The notes beneath the pieces were generated by a model. It ran no database searches, was not told the DNA's origin, and saw nothing but the letters and a program-made list of their open reading frames with translations. Source: Clostridia bacterium (lineage in GTDB: Bacteria > Bacillota_A > Clostridia > Oscillospirales > Acutalibacteraceae). From it: a stretch of DNA of 20,069 nucleotides. This document shows positions 13,058 to 20,069 of the stretch, one piece after another; positions within the stretch are counted from its first letter, which is position 1, and every line of letters starts with the position of its first letter. Where the stretch lies: positions 1 to 20,069 of the forward strand of contig RZYX01000033.1 in NCBI GenBank assembly GCA_009930155.1, written 5' to 3'. The position numbers were made by a program, and so were the translations under genes.

Positions 13058-14995
13058 ATGAAAAATAACCTAAAAAGTCAAACAAGTCCTTACCTTTTAC
13101 AGCATTCAGATAATCCTGTCAATTGGTATCCTTGGTGCGACGAAGCTTTTGAAAAGGCAAAGGCGGAGGATAAACCCATATTTTTGAGCATTGGATACAG
13201 CACTTGCCATTGGTGTCATGTGATGGCTCACGAAAGCTTTGAAGACAAAGAAGTCGCTGAGGTTTTAAATAATAATTTTATATCAATAAAGGTAGATAAA
13301 GAAGAACGCCCTGACATTGATAGCATTTATATGGCTGTTTGCCAAGCGTTTACAGGCAGTGGTGGTTGGCCAACAAGCATTTTTATGACGCCTAACCAAA
13401 AGCCGTTTTTTGCAGGTACCTATTTCCCCAAAAAATCAGACTATGGTATAGCTGGTTTTTTAGATTTAATTGTTATAATAAGTGAAAAGTGGAAAACCAA
13501 CAAGGAGGATTTAATAAAATCATCAGAAGAAATATTAAATCATCTAAATATAAAATCAAATAGTAATGGTAATATTGATAATAAAATAATAGAAGATGCT
13601 GTTTCGCTATTTGAGCAGAGTTTTGATAAAGTATATGGGGGTTTTGGGAGAGCACCAAAGTTTCCAGCACCTCATAATTTATTGTTTTTAATGGATTATT
13701 ATGAAACAAGCGGTGATGAGAAGGCTCTTGAAATGGCCGAAACCACTTTGCTACAAATGTATAAAGGCGGTATTTTTGACCATATTGGATATGGTTTTTC
13801 AAGGTATTCTACTGACAAATACTACCTTGTACCACATTTTGAAAAAATGCTGTATGATAATGCACTACTTTTAATTAGCTACACAAAAGCCTTTTATATT
13901 ACTAAAAAAGAGATATATAAAGATGTTGCAGAAAAAACGGCTGAATATATTATGCGTGAAATGACAAGTGCAGACGGAGGCTTTTACTGTGCACAGGATG
14001 CTGACAGTGAAGGCGTTGAAGGTAAATATTATGTGTTTGAATATGATGAAATAATAAAACTACTTGGCAATGAAATTGGAAAAAAGTTTAATGCCTATTA
14101 TGGAATAACAAAACAAGGCAACTTTGAAGGTGAAAACATTCCGAATTTATTAAAAAATTCTAACATTGATGATTCAATGAAAGAACATCTTTTAAAAGTT
14201 TATGAGTATAGAAATTCTAGAACCAAGCTCCATTTGGATGATAAAATATTGACCTCATGGAACTCGTTTATGATTTCAGCCTTTGCAATTATGTATCGTG
14301 TTTTTGGAGAAGAAAAATATCTTGAATCTGCAAAAAGAGCTTGCACTTTTATTGAGAAAAATTTATCAGATGAAAACACTCTTTATGTTAGTTTTCGTGA
14401 GGGTGTGCGTTCGGGCAAAGGCTTTTTAGATGACTATGCCTTTTATGTTTATGCACTGATAAATCTATATGAATCAACGCTTGATAAGAGTTATTTAGAA
14501 AAAGCAATTAATTTATGCAATAAAGCTGTGTTAGATTTTTATGATTATGAAAATGGAGGATTTTTCCTATATGGCAAGGAAAACGAACAGCTAATTTTAA
14601 GACCGAAGGAAACTTATGACGGAGCAATTCCAAGCGGTAATTCTGTTATGGCATATAATCTTGTAAAACTTTCTGAAATAACAAGTGACATTAATCTTGA
14701 AAAAACAGCAAAACAACAACTCGAATTTATGTCATCGTATTCAAGTGATTACCCTATAGGATATAGTTTTTCTCTAATTGCATTATCGATGTATCTTAAT
14801 CCATATGAGCATATTATATGTGTGCTTAAGGATAAATCGGATTTAGAAAACTTTAGGGGCAAGCTAAAACTTAATGTTAATATAGAGATTTTAGAAAACC
14901 CAACCGAAGAATATAGATTGATAAATGACAGGACAACATTTTATATTTGTAAAAACCATAGCTGTTTACCAGCGACAAATGATTTTATTTATTAA
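13058..14995 (+). CDS. DUF255/YyaL (SSP411)-type thioredoxin-fold protein
   Basis: The product has 645 residues, near the usual 650-700. The N-terminal thioredoxin-like DUF255 domain begins with [17 protein letters not shown] at 10-26. It contains CHWCHVM (Cys50, Cys53), the DKEERPD block near 80-86 and [11 protein letters not shown] near 103-113. A long (alpha/alpha)6-barrel-like region follows, with the [30 protein letters not shown] and SWNSFMISA blocks. The C-terminus ends in the family's CKNHSCLPA pattern. Homologues are widespread and thought to have a redox or sugar-epimerase-like activity, but the function is unproven. GAGGTG six bases before ATG 13058 sets the start. No frameshift is seen. 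Confidence 0.93.
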   Translation: MKNNLKSQTSPYLLQHSDNPVNWYPWCDEAFEKAKAEDKPIFLSIGYSTCHWCHVMAHESFEDKEVAEVLNNNFISIKVDKEERPDIDSIYMAVCQAFTGSGGWPTSIFMTPNQKPFFAGTYFPKKSDYGIAGFLDLIVIISEKWKTNKEDLIKSSEEILNHLNIKSNSNGNIDNKIIEDAVSLFEQSFDKVYGGFGRAPKFPAPHNLLFLMDYYETSGDEKALEMAETTLLQMYKGGIFDHIGYGFSRYSTDKYYLVPHFEKMLYDNALLLISYTKAFYITKKEIYKDVAEKTAEYIMREMTSADGGFYCAQDADSEGVEGKYYVFEYDEIIKLLGNEIGKKFNAYYGITKQGNFEGENIPNLLKNSNIDDSMKEHLLKVYEYRNSRTKLHLDDKILTSWNSFMISAFAIMYRVFGEEKYLESAKRACTFIEKNLSDENTLYVSFREGVRSGKGFLDDYAFYVYALINLYESTLDKSYLEKAINLCNKAVLDFYDYENGGFFLYGKENEQLILRPKETYDGAIPSGNSVMAYNLVKLSEITSDINLEKTAKQQLEFMSSYSSDYPIGYSFSLIALSMYLNPYEHIICVLKDKSDLENFRGKLKLNVNIEILENPTEEYRLINDRTTFYICKNHSCLPATNDFIY

Positions 14996-15050
14996 GTAAA
15001 ATTGACGGATACAGCTGGATAAGAGTCAGGTTTTTTAAATTGCAACTTTG

Positions 15051-15079
15051 TTGTAAAAAAACTAAAGTAGAAGTATAAT
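15051..15079 (+). promoter_or_regulatory. Promoter of the YaiI/YqxD gene
   Basis: TTGTAA (15051-15056), a 17-bp spacer and consensus TATAAT (15074-15079) give a leader of about 64 nt. The -35 overlaps a small inverted repeat TTGCAAC-TTT-GTTGTAA at 15040-15056. Confidence 0.7.
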
Positions 15080-15149
15080 ATTGCAAAGGGGAGATTGAAA
15101 TAGAATTTAGCAGAAAAAATCTAATATACGCAAAAAACAAGGTGATTAA

Positions 15150-15590
15150 ATGAGAATATTAATAGATGCGGATGGCTGTCCTGTTGTTGATATAGTTTGT
15201 GATGTTGCAAGAAACACTGATACGGAGTGTATAATACTTTGCGATACTTCACATGTATTTTCAAAGCAGGGAGCACAGACCATAACAGTTTCAAAGGGTG
15301 CAGATAGTGTCGATTTTGCACTGGTAAATATGCTAAAACAGGGCGATATAGTAATAACGCAGGATTATGGTTTGGCGGCAATGTGTCTTGCAAGAAAGGC
15401 ACTGCCAATAAATCAAGACGGTATGATTTATAATGACAATAACATAGATGCACTATTGCTCGCTAGACATAATGCAAAGAAGATACGAAATTCAGGTGGG
15501 AGGTTAAAAGGGCCTTCAAAACGAATGCAGGCTCAAAATGATGCGTTTAGACAAAAGCTTGAAAACATAATAAGTGAATTAGAAAAATAA
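15150..15590 (+). CDS. YaiI/YqxD (UPF0178) family protein
   Basis: The product has 146 residues, the full family length. It opens with the family signature ILIDADGCPV at 3-12 and carries GDIVITQDYGLA near 85-96 with a second acidic residue. The conserved RLKGPSKR block is near 117-124. The UPF0178/DUF188 family is related to PIN/NYN-type nuclease folds, with Asp residues placed for metal binding, but its activity is not established. The ATG at 15150 follows AAGGTGA. The C-terminal 25 residues are helical and charged. It is a single-gene unit with its own promoter and a strong terminator shared with the convergent ydbT-like gene. Confidence 0.92.
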   Translation: MRILIDADGCPVVDIVCDVARNTDTECIILCDTSHVFSKQGAQTITVSKGADSVDFALVNMLKQGDIVITQDYGLAAMCLARKALPINQDGMIYNDNNIDALLLARHNAKKIRNSGGRLKGPSKRMQAQNDAFRQKLENIISELEK

Positions 15591-15591
15591 C

Positions 15592-15641
15592 AAAAAAGTT
15601 CCCTACAAGCATGAACTGTACCGCTTGTAGGGAACTTTTTT
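15592..15641. terminator. Strong bidirectional terminator
   Basis: A perfect 19-bp stem (15592-15610 with 15623-15641) around a 12-nt loop. The stem ends are A6 and T6, so a T-run follows on either strand. It lies between the convergent YaiI and YdbT-like genes. Confidence 0.95.
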
Positions 15642-15648
15642 ATTTATT

Positions 15649-17094
15649 TTATGATAAAACGCTGTCAAACTCAATCATTTTTTCAAATAGTTTTTCAAAT
15701 CTATCTTTAGGGAAATATCCGATTTTGTTTGACACATTTACAAGAGATGCAAGAATGTTTGCATTGCCTTTTGATATTCCGAAGTGTCTACTTATTGGTC
15801 CGCTTTTTGCACTTATATTTTGTATTTTACCAAAAGGCACTATAATCGTTCTACACATAAAGATACCTGTTGTTATTACAATTCTATCGTCCAAAATGTT
15901 AAGCGCCTTAGTCTTGTGCGATGAGATTGCACACAATAATAAGAAAATAAGTACAATAACACCAATCCACCAATATCCCAAAAGGCTTGAAACAACAACA
16001 GAAATAATACCAAGTAAAATATAAGGAAGGCTAACTGGAATAAATGCAGATTTTGGTGACTTTTCACCCATATCTGAAATTACAAAATTTGGGTTAATTT
16101 CGTTTAATATAAAATCCAGTTCTTGTTTATTAACAAGCAGGCAAAAGATAGGGGCGTGGTGGTCTTCTTCGTCACCCATACCAATATTAATAAGTTCACC
16201 GTAATAAAGATGGCAAAGCCTTGCCAAAAAAGGTTGTTTTATAACTACTGCGTTTGTTTTGTTAAGAGGTAAATTGAATTGACGCTTTGTTATAAGCCCA
16301 TAAGATATTATAACACGGTTTCCTAATTTGCCAATTTTAAAGTTCTGATAGCGTATAAAAGGAGAAATGCTATGCCAAATCACAGGTCCAACAAAAAACA
16401 AAATAGCAATAACAGTAGTTATTGGATTGCTATTATCAGAGGCAAAAGTATCGGTGAATTGAGAAATTAAAGCAAAAACAAAAATAATGGTAGAGAATAA
16501 AACGCCACCAACAGATATACTTAAAAGTCCATGTTTGAGAACTCTGTTTGTAGTAAATTCAAATATTGGTTTTATTTCATCAACTGTCTTGTTTTCTTGT
16601 ATTTGATTTTTTTGAGAAAAGTCTTGGGTAAGTTCCTTTTTAAATTCTTCTGCAACACTTTGTGAAAAGATAAGATTAAAGTCTGTTTTTTCTGCTGTAG
16701 CAAAGGAGTTGATATCGATTTGAAGCTTATAGGTATTAAAAATACGCTCTAAAATACCTTGTTGGAAGTTAACTGTTGAAATGCTAGAAAGCTTTACGGT
16801 AGTCTTTCTTTTATTGATTATAAAATCATAGTCAACAACAATATTGTCGTCTTTAATATAAATATATGTTTTTCTCCAACGAAAAAAGTTAAAAAGAAAT
16901 ACAATAAGTATTATGCCAATTGTAGTGCTTATTGTAATGCGAATTACAATAAGTGAAGAAACGTCAAAACCTTCTTGCTTAATTTTTATAATTTCATCCG
17001 AAAGATTTAAAGCGACAAAAACAATTAAAATCCCAAAAGTTTTAACAGTTTTTGCAATAATGGACGAAAAGTGGCAACGAATACCCTTATCCAT
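15649..17094 (-). CDS. YdbT-like membrane protein with three bacterial PH (bPH2) domains
   Basis: The product has 481 residues. Hydrophobic pairs at about 14-31 and 45-67, about 187-240, and about 350-385 alternate with three soluble bPH2-type beta domains at roughly 70-150, 255-335 and 390-475. Each soluble domain carries the pattern of a strand, a basic turn and a hydrophobic helix, for example RKTTVKLSSISTVNFQQG and IVPFGKIQNISAKSGPISR. This is the layout of B. subtilis YdbT. The ATG at 17094 overlaps the last 8 bp of the ydbS-like gene and has AGGAGTGA within that gene, so translation is coupled. In B. subtilis the ydbS-ydbT pair is linked to resistance to some antimicrobial peptides. The same role here is inference from orthology. 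Confidence 0.88.
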   Translation of the reverse strand: MDKGIRCHFSSIIAKTVKTFGILIVFVALNLSDEIIKIKQEGFDVSSLIVIRITISTTIGIILIVFLFNFFRWRKTYIYIKDDNIVVDYDFIINKRKTTVKLSSISTVNFQQGILERIFNTYKLQIDINSFATAEKTDFNLIFSQSVAEEFKKELTQDFSQKNQIQENKTVDEIKPIFEFTTNRVLKHGLLSISVGGVLFSTIIFVFALISQFTDTFASDNSNPITTVIAILFFVGPVIWHSISPFIRYQNFKIGKLGNRVIISYGLITKRQFNLPLNKTNAVVIKQPFLARLCHLYYGELINIGMGDEEDHHAPIFCLLVNKQELDFILNEINPNFVISDMGEKSPKSAFIPVSLPYILLGIISVVVSSLLGYWWIGVIVLIFLLLCAISSHKTKALNILDDRIVITTGIFMCRTIIVPFGKIQNISAKSGPISRHFGISKGNANILASLVNVSNKIGYFPKDRFEKLFEKMIEFDSVLS

Positions 17095-17575
17095 TATTAT
17101 TCACTCCTTGCTCGTTAACAATATTGTTTATTCTATTTTTCAATTTGTCTGCAATTTCATCGGCCAATTTATTCTCCAAAAACTTAATGGCAACTACACC
17201 ACCAGCAGTTGTTATAACAACTTTGCTAAGCCCAAACATTCTGTCAATAGGACCACGACTAACTTCAATTTGATGTATTCTTTCAATTGGAGCAATGCTT
17301 TTTTTTATAAACCATAGACCCTCAACTACCATAAACATTTCATCGTCAATAAAATATCGATAACGCTTGTAACGAATAATTGGAGTTACGATATCATAAA
17401 TAATCATAAGTACTATTAAAACTCCAAGAGTGATATAAATGGCTGTAGGAATTTTAAATCCTTTTGACAATATTACAACTGTATTTATACCTGAGAAAGC
17501 TAAGATAACAGACCATATTATAGCGTTTAGTCTCATACATCCAATGGCCTTTTTATTAAGGGCTTTATATTGCAT
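17087..17575 (-). CDS. YdbS-like PH-domain membrane protein
   Basis: The product has 162 residues from ATG 17575, preceded by AGGATGTG; the longer frame to 17674 has no ribosome site and crosses the promoter. Two transmembrane helices lie at about 17-35 and 41-62, followed by a bPH2 domain from about 72 to 145 with YRYFIDDEMFMV, the SIAPIERIHQIEVSRGPIDR helix region and a FGLSKVVITTAGG strand. The tail is charged. This matches YdbS, the small partner of YdbT, and the pair overlaps by 8 bp in one operon. The two probably form a membrane complex facing the cytoplasm. Its leader contains a GC-rich hairpin (17611-17632). Confidence 0.88.
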   Translation of the reverse strand: MQYKALNKKAIGCMRLNAIIWSVILAFSGINTVVILSKGFKIPTAIYITLGVLIVLMIIYDIVTPIIRYKRYRYFIDDEMFMVVEGLWFIKKSIAPIERIHQIEVSRGPIDRMFGLSKVVITTAGGVVAIKFLENKLADEIADKLKNRINNIVNEQGVNNNG

Positions 17576-17610
17576 TGTTACACATCCTAATTTTATTTTA
17601 AAAAGCAAAC

Positions 17611-17632
17611 ATGCGGTTAATGTTCGCCGCAT
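17611..17632 (-). promoter_or_regulatory. Leader hairpin of the ydbS-ydbT operon
   Basis: ATGCGG and CCGCAT pair around a 10-nt loop between the promoter and the start codon. On the minus strand it is followed by a GTTTGCTTTTT stretch, so it could work as an attenuator or only as an mRNA-stabilising stem. Confidence 0.45.
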
Positions 17633-17644
17633 AAAATTCAAATT

Positions 17645-17674
17645 ATTATAACATAGCTTATATAAAATTAACAA
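17645..17674 (-). promoter_or_regulatory. Promoter of the ydbS-ydbT operon
   Basis: On the minus strand, TTGTTA (17669-17674), an 18-bp spacer and consensus TATAAT (17645-17650) give a leader of about 63 nt. Confidence 0.7.
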
Positions 17675-17750
17675 TAAATAAACATAAAATAAATTTAATT
17701 ATTATATAGTATAAGAATTAGAAATTTAGATTAAATTTTAGAATGCATAT

Positions 17751-17784
17751 AAAAAAACAGGTTGACCATAAAGGCAACCTGTTT
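17751..17784 (-). terminator. Terminator of the FGGY kinase gene
   Basis: AAACAGGTTG (17755-17764) pairs with CAACCTGTTT (17775-17784). On the minus strand it is followed by a run of seven T. Confidence 0.9.
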
Positions 17785-17792
17785 AAATATCG

Positions 17793-19328
17793 TTATTTTT
17801 TATACTTTTTATAAAGTGGTTTAAGTTTCTTGAAAACCTTTTTAAATATATCGGAGTAAAGGTCTTTATAAATCTCATGTTCTTCTAAATTTGGGCTGAA
17901 TACATCTTTGATATGAACCATGGATTCGATAGCCTCATCATAATCTTTAAAAATTCCCTTTGAAACGAAAGCAACCATAGAACTTCCAAGTCCACAGGCT
18001 TCGTAAGTTTGAATACGATAAACAGGAAGTCCAAACATATTAGCTGTTATCTGGCAGATTTCATCGCTCTGTGAGCCACCACCTGCAACATATAGGCACT
18101 CAACTTTTGTCTTGCTGCGTTTTTCAAGGTTATATAAACCATCCATAAGTGCAAAGTTAAGACCTTCTATAATTGAACGATATATGTGAATTCTAGTATG
18201 AACATCAGAAAATCCGATTACAGAACCCTTTGCCTTAGGCATAGCAATACCAGGTGTAAAGTAAGGTTGAAGCATAAGTCCGTCACAGCCAGCGGGTATT
18301 TCACGGAGCCTTGCATTAAGCAATTCCTCTGGGGCAACTCCGAGCTGAGCTGCTTGTTCAACTTCTTTGTGTGCAAACTCTTGTTTGAACCATGATATTA
18401 GCCAATATCCACGATAAATCTGAATTTCGGGATTATAGTGGTCTTTTAATAATGCAGGATAAGCAGGCATAAAGCGAAGAGGTTCAATATAATTTTGGGT
18501 TGCTATTTGAACTGTTGCAGTTGTGCCAAAACTTAGAGCAGCCTTGTTGGGTGTGGTCACAGAAAGACCTAGTGTTTCACAGCCTTTATCTGAGCCTGTA
18601 GCAATAATAGGAATACCAACAGGGATACCCGTACTTTCAGAGGCCTCTTTGGTTATACCACCAATTAAATCTCCAGGTTCAACAAGGTCAACAAGCTTTT
18701 CAGGCTCAATATCAAAAAGGCAACGAGCAAGGTCGCCCGGTTCTTGCCATTTTCTGTTTTTATAGTCAAACGGAACATGGCCAATCATATTTGCAGTGGA
18801 GTCAACAAGCTTTCCAGAAAGCTTAAATGTTATGTATCCTGATAGAAAAATAAATTTGTATGTTTTTAGCCAAATATCGGGTTCAAATTCCATAATCCAG
18901 TTGCAAGCGGCAACTTTTCTTTGAATTTCAATAGCATCTCTTATACCAACAGCACGGAATGCTGCCTCTCTGGATTTTGGTAATGGTTTTTTACCGCTAG
19001 TTTCACGCTTATCAAGCCAAAGAATCATATCACGAAGTGGTACGCCATTTTTATCAACACAAATATTACTGTCACGAATAGTTGTGCTTGTAACTGCAAT
19101 AATATCGTTCCAAAGGTCACCAGCGCTATTTTTTAGTGCAAGGCTAACCTCGCTTATTGCATCCCAATAAAAATCAGGCTTTTGCTCCGCCCAGTTTGGG
19201 TTTTTTGAAAAATAAGGCGGATTGAATTTCTTCTGGGCTTTCAAAACGATATCTCCAGAAGGGTTAACGAGCAGTGCACGGGCACTTTGAGTACCAATGT
19301 CAAAGGTTAACACAAGTGGTATAGACAT
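17793..19328 (-). CDS. FGGY-family carbohydrate kinase
   Basis: The product has 511 residues, the normal length. FGGY kinases phosphorylate sugars or polyols (xylulose, glycerol, gluconate, ribulose, autoinducer-2) with ATP in the cytoplasm. The first phosphate motif DIGTQSARALL is at 10-20, the FGGY_N domain continues to about 250, and ATGSDKGCETLG marks the turn between domains. SFGTTATVQ and the adenosine-contact VAGGGSQSD lie in FGGY_C. The substrate cannot be fixed from sequence alone. No transporter, isomerase or aldolase accompanies it, which is unusual for a dedicated sugar operon. GGGAG ahead of ATG 19328 sets the start. A consensus promoter and an adjacent palindrome lie about 130 bp upstream, implying a leader of about 120 nt. 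The C-terminus is Lys-rich. Confidence 0.9.
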   Translation of the reverse strand: MSIPLVLTFDIGTQSARALLVNPSGDIVLKAQKKFNPPYFSKNPNWAEQKPDFYWDAISEVSLALKNSAGDLWNDIIAVTSTTIRDSNICVDKNGVPLRDMILWLDKRETSGKKPLPKSREAAFRAVGIRDAIEIQRKVAACNWIMEFEPDIWLKTYKFIFLSGYITFKLSGKLVDSTANMIGHVPFDYKNRKWQEPGDLARCLFDIEPEKLVDLVEPGDLIGGITKEASESTGIPVGIPIIATGSDKGCETLGLSVTTPNKAALSFGTTATVQIATQNYIEPLRFMPAYPALLKDHYNPEIQIYRGYWLISWFKQEFAHKEVEQAAQLGVAPEELLNARLREIPAGCDGLMLQPYFTPGIAMPKAKGSVIGFSDVHTRIHIYRSIIEGLNFALMDGLYNLEKRSKTKVECLYVAGGGSQSDEICQITANMFGLPVYRIQTYEACGLGSSMVAFVSKGIFKDYDEAIESMVHIKDVFSPNLEEHEIYKDLYSDIFKKVFKKLKPLYKKYKK

Positions 19329-19456
19329 GTAAAAACACTCCCTTTATTATTCTTCCATACACGGACATTTAAAGCATACGCCCTATAACATATGTATGCA
19401 AAATCGTTATTATAAACAATATTTAATTGCATTCAGAGTTATATCTCACAAGTTTA

Positions 19457-19485
19457 ACTATACACTCCCCATAATTTGATGTCAA
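19457..19485 (-). promoter_or_regulatory. Consensus promoter of the FGGY kinase gene
   Basis: On the minus strand, a perfect TTGACA (19480-19485), a 17-bp spacer and TATAGT (19457-19462) give a predicted start near 19450. Confidence 0.85.
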
Positions 19486-19486
19486 C

Positions 19487-19498
19487 AACAAGCTTGTT
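19487..19498. promoter_or_regulatory. 12-bp perfect palindrome beside the kinase -35
   Basis: AACAAGCTTGTT directly abuts the upstream edge of the -35 box, centred about 42 bp before the predicted start. It is a candidate regulator site. Confidence 0.4.
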
Positions 19499-19804
19499 CG
19501 TACAACCAAATTAGACTTTTTCAATGAAATATATGCAACTTTGTTAGGCAGTATGCTTATAAAAAGCATTAAATTTTTTTGAAAAATAGGGTTGTTAAAC
19601 AAATAACAAACATAAAATGCATTATAAGAAAATAGTTGTATTACTTTTTAATGAATATTTACTCTATTGTTCTTTTATAATCAATTTTAATATATTACGA
19701 CGGTAGTGAGTTAAGTTTATATAGAAAAAACCTATTACATAATATTCTTATAGAACTTAATTTTATATTTTAATCTTTTTCAAACAAAAGCTTTTCTACA
19801 TCGT

Positions 19805-19832
19805 CATAAAGCACCTCCACAAAACATATTAT
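19805..19832 (+). promoter_or_regulatory. Possible sigma-E-type promoter of spoIIID
   Basis: CATAAAG (19805-19811), 13 bp and CATATTAT (19825-19832) resemble the ATA / CATA pattern of mother-cell sigma-E promoters and would leave a 25-nt leader. B. subtilis spoIIID is transcribed by sigma-E. The match is loose. Confidence 0.35.
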
Positions 19833-19862
19833 TGAACGATATGGAATACGGGAGGGTTAAGA

Positions 19863-20069
19863 TTGAAAGGCATAGTAGAAGAGAGAGCAGTAGAGCTTGG
19901 TGAATATATAGTTGAGAACAAGGCGACGGTAAGGGCTACAGCAAAAGTATTTGGATTATCTAAAAGTACGGTACATACGGATGTTTCTGAGCGACTGCGT
20001 AAGCTTAATCCACAGCTTTATACAGAGGTGCGTGAAGTTCTTGATGTTAATAAGGCACAAAGACATATA
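19863..20069 (+). CDS. spoIIID: Stage III sporulation transcription factor SpoIIID (5' part, cut by window end)
   Basis: Sixty-nine codons remain open to the window edge; the whole protein is usually 80-95 residues. The start is TTG 19863, six bases after a perfect GGAGGG at 19851-19856. The visible sequence matches SpoIIID throughout: an ERAVELGEYIVENKATVR opening, the helix-turn-helix ATAKVFGLSKSTVHTDVSER, then LRKLNPQLYTEVREVLD and NKAQRHI. SpoIIID is a small DNA-binding protein that switches many sigma-E-dependent genes on or off in the mother cell during spore formation. Its presence shows that the organism belongs to a spore-forming lineage. Confidence 0.95.
   Translation, partial: MKGIVEERAVELGEYIVENKATVRATAKVFGLSKSTVHTDVSERLRKLNPQLYTEVREVLDVNKAQRHI

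Larger units (their letters stand above)
19329..19862. other. 534-bp intergenic region between the FGGY kinase and spoIIID
   Basis: The left 120 bp form the kinase leader, containing a GCATAC/GTATGC hairpin near 19369-19400. The kinase promoter and palindrome follow at 19457-19498. Further right is a small hairpin ATGCTT-N5-AAGCAT (19553-19569) followed by a T-run. From about 19580 to 19790 I see only AT-rich DNA, and the last 60 bp hold the spoIIID promoter candidate and ribosome site. No open frame with a ribosome site was found. Confidence 0.6.

Noticed and set aside
15611..16024. Plus-strand frame of 137 codons after the YaiI gene
   Set aside because: It begins inside the terminator loop and is antisense to the ydbT-like gene.
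2145..17662. Shared words TATAAGCTATGT and AGGATGTGTAA upstream of both the GHL10 and ydbS-like genes
   Set aside because: The second word is a ribosome site, and the first lies at a different place relative to each promoter. Twelve-base matches are common in such AT-rich DNA.
9817..17755. 17-bp word TTTTTATATGCATTCTA near 9817 and inverted near 17740
   Set aside because: At this base composition one such match in 20 kb is not surprising. The two contexts (ldh leader, and the end of the FGGY terminator) do not correspond.

Overview
The window comes from a low-GC, endospore-forming member of the Clostridia (Bacillota). The evidence is the AT-rich composition, Shine-Dalgarno sequences of the GGAGG/AGGAG/GGGTGA type, a recognisable spoIIID start at the right edge, a sortase-type surface protein, secreted proteins with Thr-rich linkers, and an anaerobe-like redox gene set. 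I cannot fix the genus. No rRNA, tRNA, CRISPR array or insertion sequence is visible. It reads as chromosomal backbone made of short transcription units on both strands.

Left part (1-5370): a small protein-kinase-fold gene faces a secreted glycosyl-hydrolase-like gene. Next comes a thiol-redox module: trxA on the plus strand, and on the minus strand a thioredoxin-reductase-like flavoprotein, a short Fe-S protein and a Crp/Fnr-type regulator. Both trxA and the reductase gene carry a TGTGA-N5-TYACA palindrome about 40-42 bp upstream of the predicted transcription start, where a class II Crp-type activator would bind. The adjacent regulator has the R-E-x-x-S-R recognition helix expected for such a site. 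A stand-alone thiamine pyrophosphokinase gene (thiN) follows.

Middle part (5400-11170): a large wall-anchored surface protein with an InlB-type B-repeat and an atypical sorting signal; a YhfW-like FAD oxidoreductase fused to a Rieske domain; a minus-strand pair of a SLATT-like two-helix membrane protein and a 53-residue basic, probably disordered microprotein; and a D-lactate dehydrogenase gene whose -35 box lies inside a 26-bp inverted repeat. The SLATT-like pair is the best candidate in the window for an undescribed, possibly defence-related, system.

Right part (11170-20069): a secreted GH25 muramidase, a DUF255/YyaL-type thioredoxin-fold protein, a YaiI/YqxD (UPF0178) protein, an overlapping ydbS/ydbT pair of bacterial-PH membrane proteins, an FGGY sugar kinase with a consensus promoter and an adjacent 12-bp palindrome, a 534-bp gap, and the 5' part of spoIIID, which is cut by the window end. 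Several strong hairpin terminators separate the units, two of them clearly bidirectional between convergent genes.
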